A stretch of 11,724 nucleotides of DNA from Seiridium cupressi. Its lineage: Eukaryota > Ascomycota > Sordariomycetes > Amphisphaeriales > Sporocadaceae. The stretch covers positions 1 to 11,724 of the forward strand of contig JARVKI010000222.1 in the NCBI GenBank assembly GCA_036674765.1, read 5' to 3'. This document shows positions 8,920 to 11,724 of this stretch, one piece after another. Numbering within the stretch: position 1 is the stretch's first letter; each line of letters begins with the position of its first letter. Made by a program: the position numbers and the translations under genes. The notes below the pieces were generated by a model. The model was not told the origin of the DNA, did no database searches, and saw only the letters and a program-made list of their open reading frames with translations.

Positions 8920-10150
8920 TTTTTTTAAAGTAAAATATAGTTTAATACCCCGGGCTTTTATAATATAAATATAAATTACCGTTTTAACGGCGTTTTTTCT
9001 TTTAATTTATAATATTTTTTAAAATTACGTTATAACCGCGTTAAATTATATAAAGTCTATTTTAAGCGATAGTTTTTAAATGTTATTCGGCTAAATAATA
9101 TTAAGCGTACCGCTTTATAATAAGTATTTTAAAAGCGCGGTATTATTTTACGCTTTATAAAAGTTATTATCGGCGATGTTATTAAAAAGCGTGCGGAAAA
9201 GGTAGATTTAATTTATAATATTATTTATTTTAAGTCGTTTTATTACCGATATAAAGGCGTTTTAAAGCTTTTAATTAACTTTTTTTTTAAAATTCTCGAT
9301 TTAAACGTGGTTGGTTTATTATAATTTATCGGTTAACCGTTAAAAACTAATTATAAAATCGGCGAAATTATTATTATATTATTATAAAGCTTCGAATTTA
9401 CGGTATATTTAAGCGAAAACGTTAACGATTATATAAATAAAATTTAAATATAAAAATAAATCGCCGACGTTACGTTATTTATACGCTTATTATTCGGGGT
9501 TATTAATATTCGCGGCGATATTATCGATTAATATCCTAATTCGAAAATAAATATCCTTTATAAAAAACTATACCGTATAAAATAACCGTAATATTAGCGT
9601 ATCGAAGACGTATTAGTTAACGGCTAGTTTAACGCGTATAAAAAACCGTTAATTAATATAATCCTTTTAACGTACCCGTAGCGATATAACTTCCCCCCGG
9701 AATATTAACGGCTCGGTTCCTTTAAATCTTAATACGTATATAAAGTAATTTTAGCATATTATATTTACCGTAAAAGGGGTATTATAAAGGTTCGCCGTTT
9801 ATATCGGTTATATTTATAAAATTAAAGGTTAAATAATCGGGGTTAAAGCGTTAACGTAAAACTATTAAATCTTTTATTTTAAAAAACGGATTATTTATTA
9901 TTATACGTTGGTTAATTTTTACCTTTTTTAAAATTAAATAATTACGTTATTATAACGGTTCGTAATTATTTAAAGGATTTAAAATATTAATAAAGCAGTT
10001 TTATCGGCTAATTTTTCGAATAATTAAAATAAAAGTGCGAAATTCCTTTATACGTTTTTTATTAATATAATAAAGGTTAAAACGAACGCGGTAACGAAGT
10101 TAACCACGATATTTTAATGTAAAAGTGCTAAAATAAGAATAATAACGCTA
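8920..10150 (-). pseudogene. gag: Presumed gag relic of element B
   Basis: The minus strand upstream of the zinc knuckle should encode Gag of element B. Patches with more C and G and semi-open minus-strand reading occur at about 9590-9720, 9180-9250 and 10080-10130. I cannot recognise a specific Gag motif other than the knuckle, and the start is not visible. The call rests on position and on the knuckle. A G/C-rich spot with a run of six C at about 9690-9720 stands out as lightly mutated. Confidence 0.5.
8930..8971 (-). other. CCHC zinc knuckle relic of element B Gag
   Basis: On the minus strand, 14 codons keep the spacing C-x2-C-x4-H-x4-C with every ligand changed as RIP predicts: TAT for TGT twice, TAT for CAT, TAC for TGC. 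An S-P-G stretch precedes the His position, as in many nucleocapsid knuckles. It lies between the gag region and the pol motifs, where Gag should end. Confidence 0.6.
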
Positions 10151-10542
10151 ATAACGCTCGGGTTATACGATATATTAAAAACGGGAAAGTAATTATAACC
10201 TTCCGGGTTTTAAATGTTTTAAAAGGATATAACCGTAATTAATATCCTGGTTATAAGAATTTTCTTTAAAGTTTTATAAAGTTAAATTTAAAAGGTTTTA
10301 ATAATAATATAAAACCGTTTTAAAGCCGGGTAAAGGTTAAAATAAATATATAAACTTAATATTTTTTAAAATACCCTTATTTTTTAAAAATATAATAAAT
10401 TATTATAATCTTATATATTAATAATTTAATATATTATTATTATATAAAAAAGAAAAGAAAAAACTAAATTTTAAATTAATATAATAGCTTTTTATAAACG
10501 TTATACCGTTAACGCTTTAATAACGTTTTAATACCGTAATAA
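10151..10542 (-). other. Probable 5' leader and LTR of element B, boundaries unseen
   Basis: No coding sequence is recognised here. By position between the gag of B and the truncated copy C, it should hold the leader and 5' LTR of B in reverse orientation. The partner LTR would be beyond the left edge of the window, so it cannot be proved by a repeat. A purine run (10446-10462) is present. No clear TG...CA ends can be picked out. Confidence 0.35.
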
Positions 10543-11724
10543 GTTTTATATTTATTTAACGTATATAAATTAATTAAAGTTAAAAAAATAACGAATAAAA
10601 AATAATAATTTATAATAAATATAAATATTTAATTATATTTATTAAATTTATAAATATATTTACGAATTTTTAAAATATAATTAATATAATATTATAAAAC
10701 TTTTTAAATAAATTTATAATAATTTATTTTAATAATATATTTATATTTTTAAATACGATTAAAAAATATAAATAATACGTTATAGTAATATTTAAAAAGT
10801 TATAAAAAATAAACCTTTTAATAAATTTAAAAAAAGTAAATTTTATTAATAAAAAGTCACTTTTATAAAATACGTAATATTTTTAAAAGAAAATTTAAAT
10901 AAAAGTTTTTAAAATAATAATAATTAAAAAATAATTAACGCTTTAAAACGTTATAAATATATAATCTTTTTTAAAATTAATAAATTATTATAAAATATTT
11001 AATTTTAACTTTATAAAAATAAAAAGCTTTTTAATAAATTTAATTAAAAAGGATTTATTATTTTAATAAATTTATATTAAATAAAAAGCGTTCGAAAAAT
11101 TTAAAAAAATAATAATAATAAAACTTATTATAATTATAACCGATTTTAATAAAAGATTCGAAATTAAAACTAACGTATCGAATTACGCGATTAATAATTA
11201 ATTTAATTAACGAAAAAATAATAAAAAATTATATTTAATCGTTTATTATTTTAAAAAGCTTAATAAATTAAAATTTAATTATTAAATTTATAATAAAAAA
11301 TTAATAATAATTATTAAAATATTTAAAAAATAAAAATATTATTTTTATAAAATAATATATTAAATTAAAGTTTAAATTAATTATAAAAACTTAATATTAT
11401 TTATTAATAATAAAAACTTTAATAAATAATAAATATAATAATTAAAATTTTTAATAAACTTTAATCTTATTATTATTTATTAAAAAAATTAAATAATAAA
11501 AAAACTAACGCGTTAAATTATAAATCGAATTATTATTAAAAAACGTTTAAAAATATATATTATTTTTACGATTAATAAGGAAAAAAACTTTATATTAATT
11601 ATAAATTTATATATTATTAACCGTATAATTATATAAAGAATATAAATCGAGAAAATTAATAAAAAATATTAAAAAATAAAGGTTTTAATATATTAAAAAG
11701 AAATATACTTTTTTAAAATTTTTT
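10543..11724 (+). pseudogene. pol: Second, 5'-truncated copy of A-family pol (RT to RNase H/tether), runs off the right end
   Basis: This stretch is collinear with 2846 to about 4036 of element A. It starts inside the RT palm block, without LTR, gag or protease. Shared landmarks are the Y-F-N-N box at 10725-10736 (3037-3048 in A), the RNase H entry T-N-V-S-N-Y-A-I at 11169-11192 (3481-3504 in A) and the tether. From the RT box to RNase H the offset is a constant 7688, so there is no net length change there. Earlier, C lacks 9 bp (three codons in the A frame near 2930-2945) and one base near 2890-2905, while A lacks one base near 3015-3025 that C retains. C has more TpA and fewer CpG, CpA and TpG than A: the intact D-A-L-S-R-R of A is partly erased here. 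It is a separate, older or more exposed copy, not a tandem duplication. Confidence 0.87.

Noticed and set aside
10446..10462. Polypurine tract marking a + strand 3' LTR at 10463
   Set aside because: The neighbouring element B is on the minus strand, and no + strand element ends here. A purine run in A-rich DNA is not enough.
1..11724. A naturally AT-rich genome such as a mitochondrion, Plasmodium or an endosymbiont
   Set aside because: Decayed Ty3/Gypsy pol genes with RIP-type codon changes, and strong CpG retention with CpA loss, fit fungal RIP better. No mitochondrial or bacterial genes, tRNAs or rRNAs are readable.
1..11724. CRISPR array, phage, or defence/toxin operon
   Set aside because: There are no regularly spaced repeats, no bacterial ribosome-binding sites ahead of open frames, and no long open frames at all. 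Every recognisable coding trace is retrotransposon or transposase.
2846..11724. Tandem or segmental duplication explaining the A/C similarity
   Set aside because: The similarity is limited to pol of the same retroelement family and the copies were mutated independently, so two separate insertions are simpler.

Overview
The window is a very AT-rich graveyard of LTR retrotransposons, almost certainly from a filamentous ascomycete fungus (Pezizomycotina). CpA and TpG are nearly absent, TpA is extremely common, and most surviving C and G sit in CpG. That is the footprint of repeat-induced point mutation (RIP), which turns CpA into TpA on both strands of repeated DNA. As a result Gln codons have become TAA or TAG, Asp has become Asn, Glu has become Lys, and no long open frame survives. 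I find no intact host gene, RNA gene, CRISPR array or bacterial-type operon.

Layout. (A) Positions 1-6440 hold a Ty3/Gypsy element on the + strand. It runs from the last 46 bp of its 5' LTR (1-46) through gag (about 100-1190, zinc knuckle 1079-1120) and pol: protease near 2044, reverse transcriptase (RT) about 2765-3300, RNase H about 3420-3850, integrase about 4020-4700, chromodomain 5146-5300. It ends in the matching 3' LTR end (6395-6440). Between chromodomain and LTR lies a patch with much lighter RIP (about 5300-5655). Its minus strand reads like the C-terminal tail of a fungal DDE (Pogo/Fot1-type) transposase. (B) Positions 6441 to about 10543 hold a second Ty3/Gypsy family on the - strand, read right to left: 5' region, gag with a zinc-knuckle relic (8930-8971), protease, RT, RNase H. 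It is cut at 6440, just where its integrase should follow. (C) Positions from about 10543 to 11724 hold a second copy of the A-family pol on the + strand, starting abruptly inside RT and running off the right edge. It lines up with 2846 to about 4036 of copy A and is more heavily mutated.

The simplest history is nested insertion: B landed in C, and A later landed in B. The missing integrase half of B and the missing 5' half of C would then lie left of the window. The least-mutated element (A) is innermost and so youngest, which fits. In life each element would have encoded Gag plus a protease-RT-RNase H-integrase polyprotein, with the chromodomain of A directing integration to marked chromatin. 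All are now dead. I found no new biological system. The most unusual items are the low-RIP antisense transposase-like patch inside A and the abrupt B/C junction.
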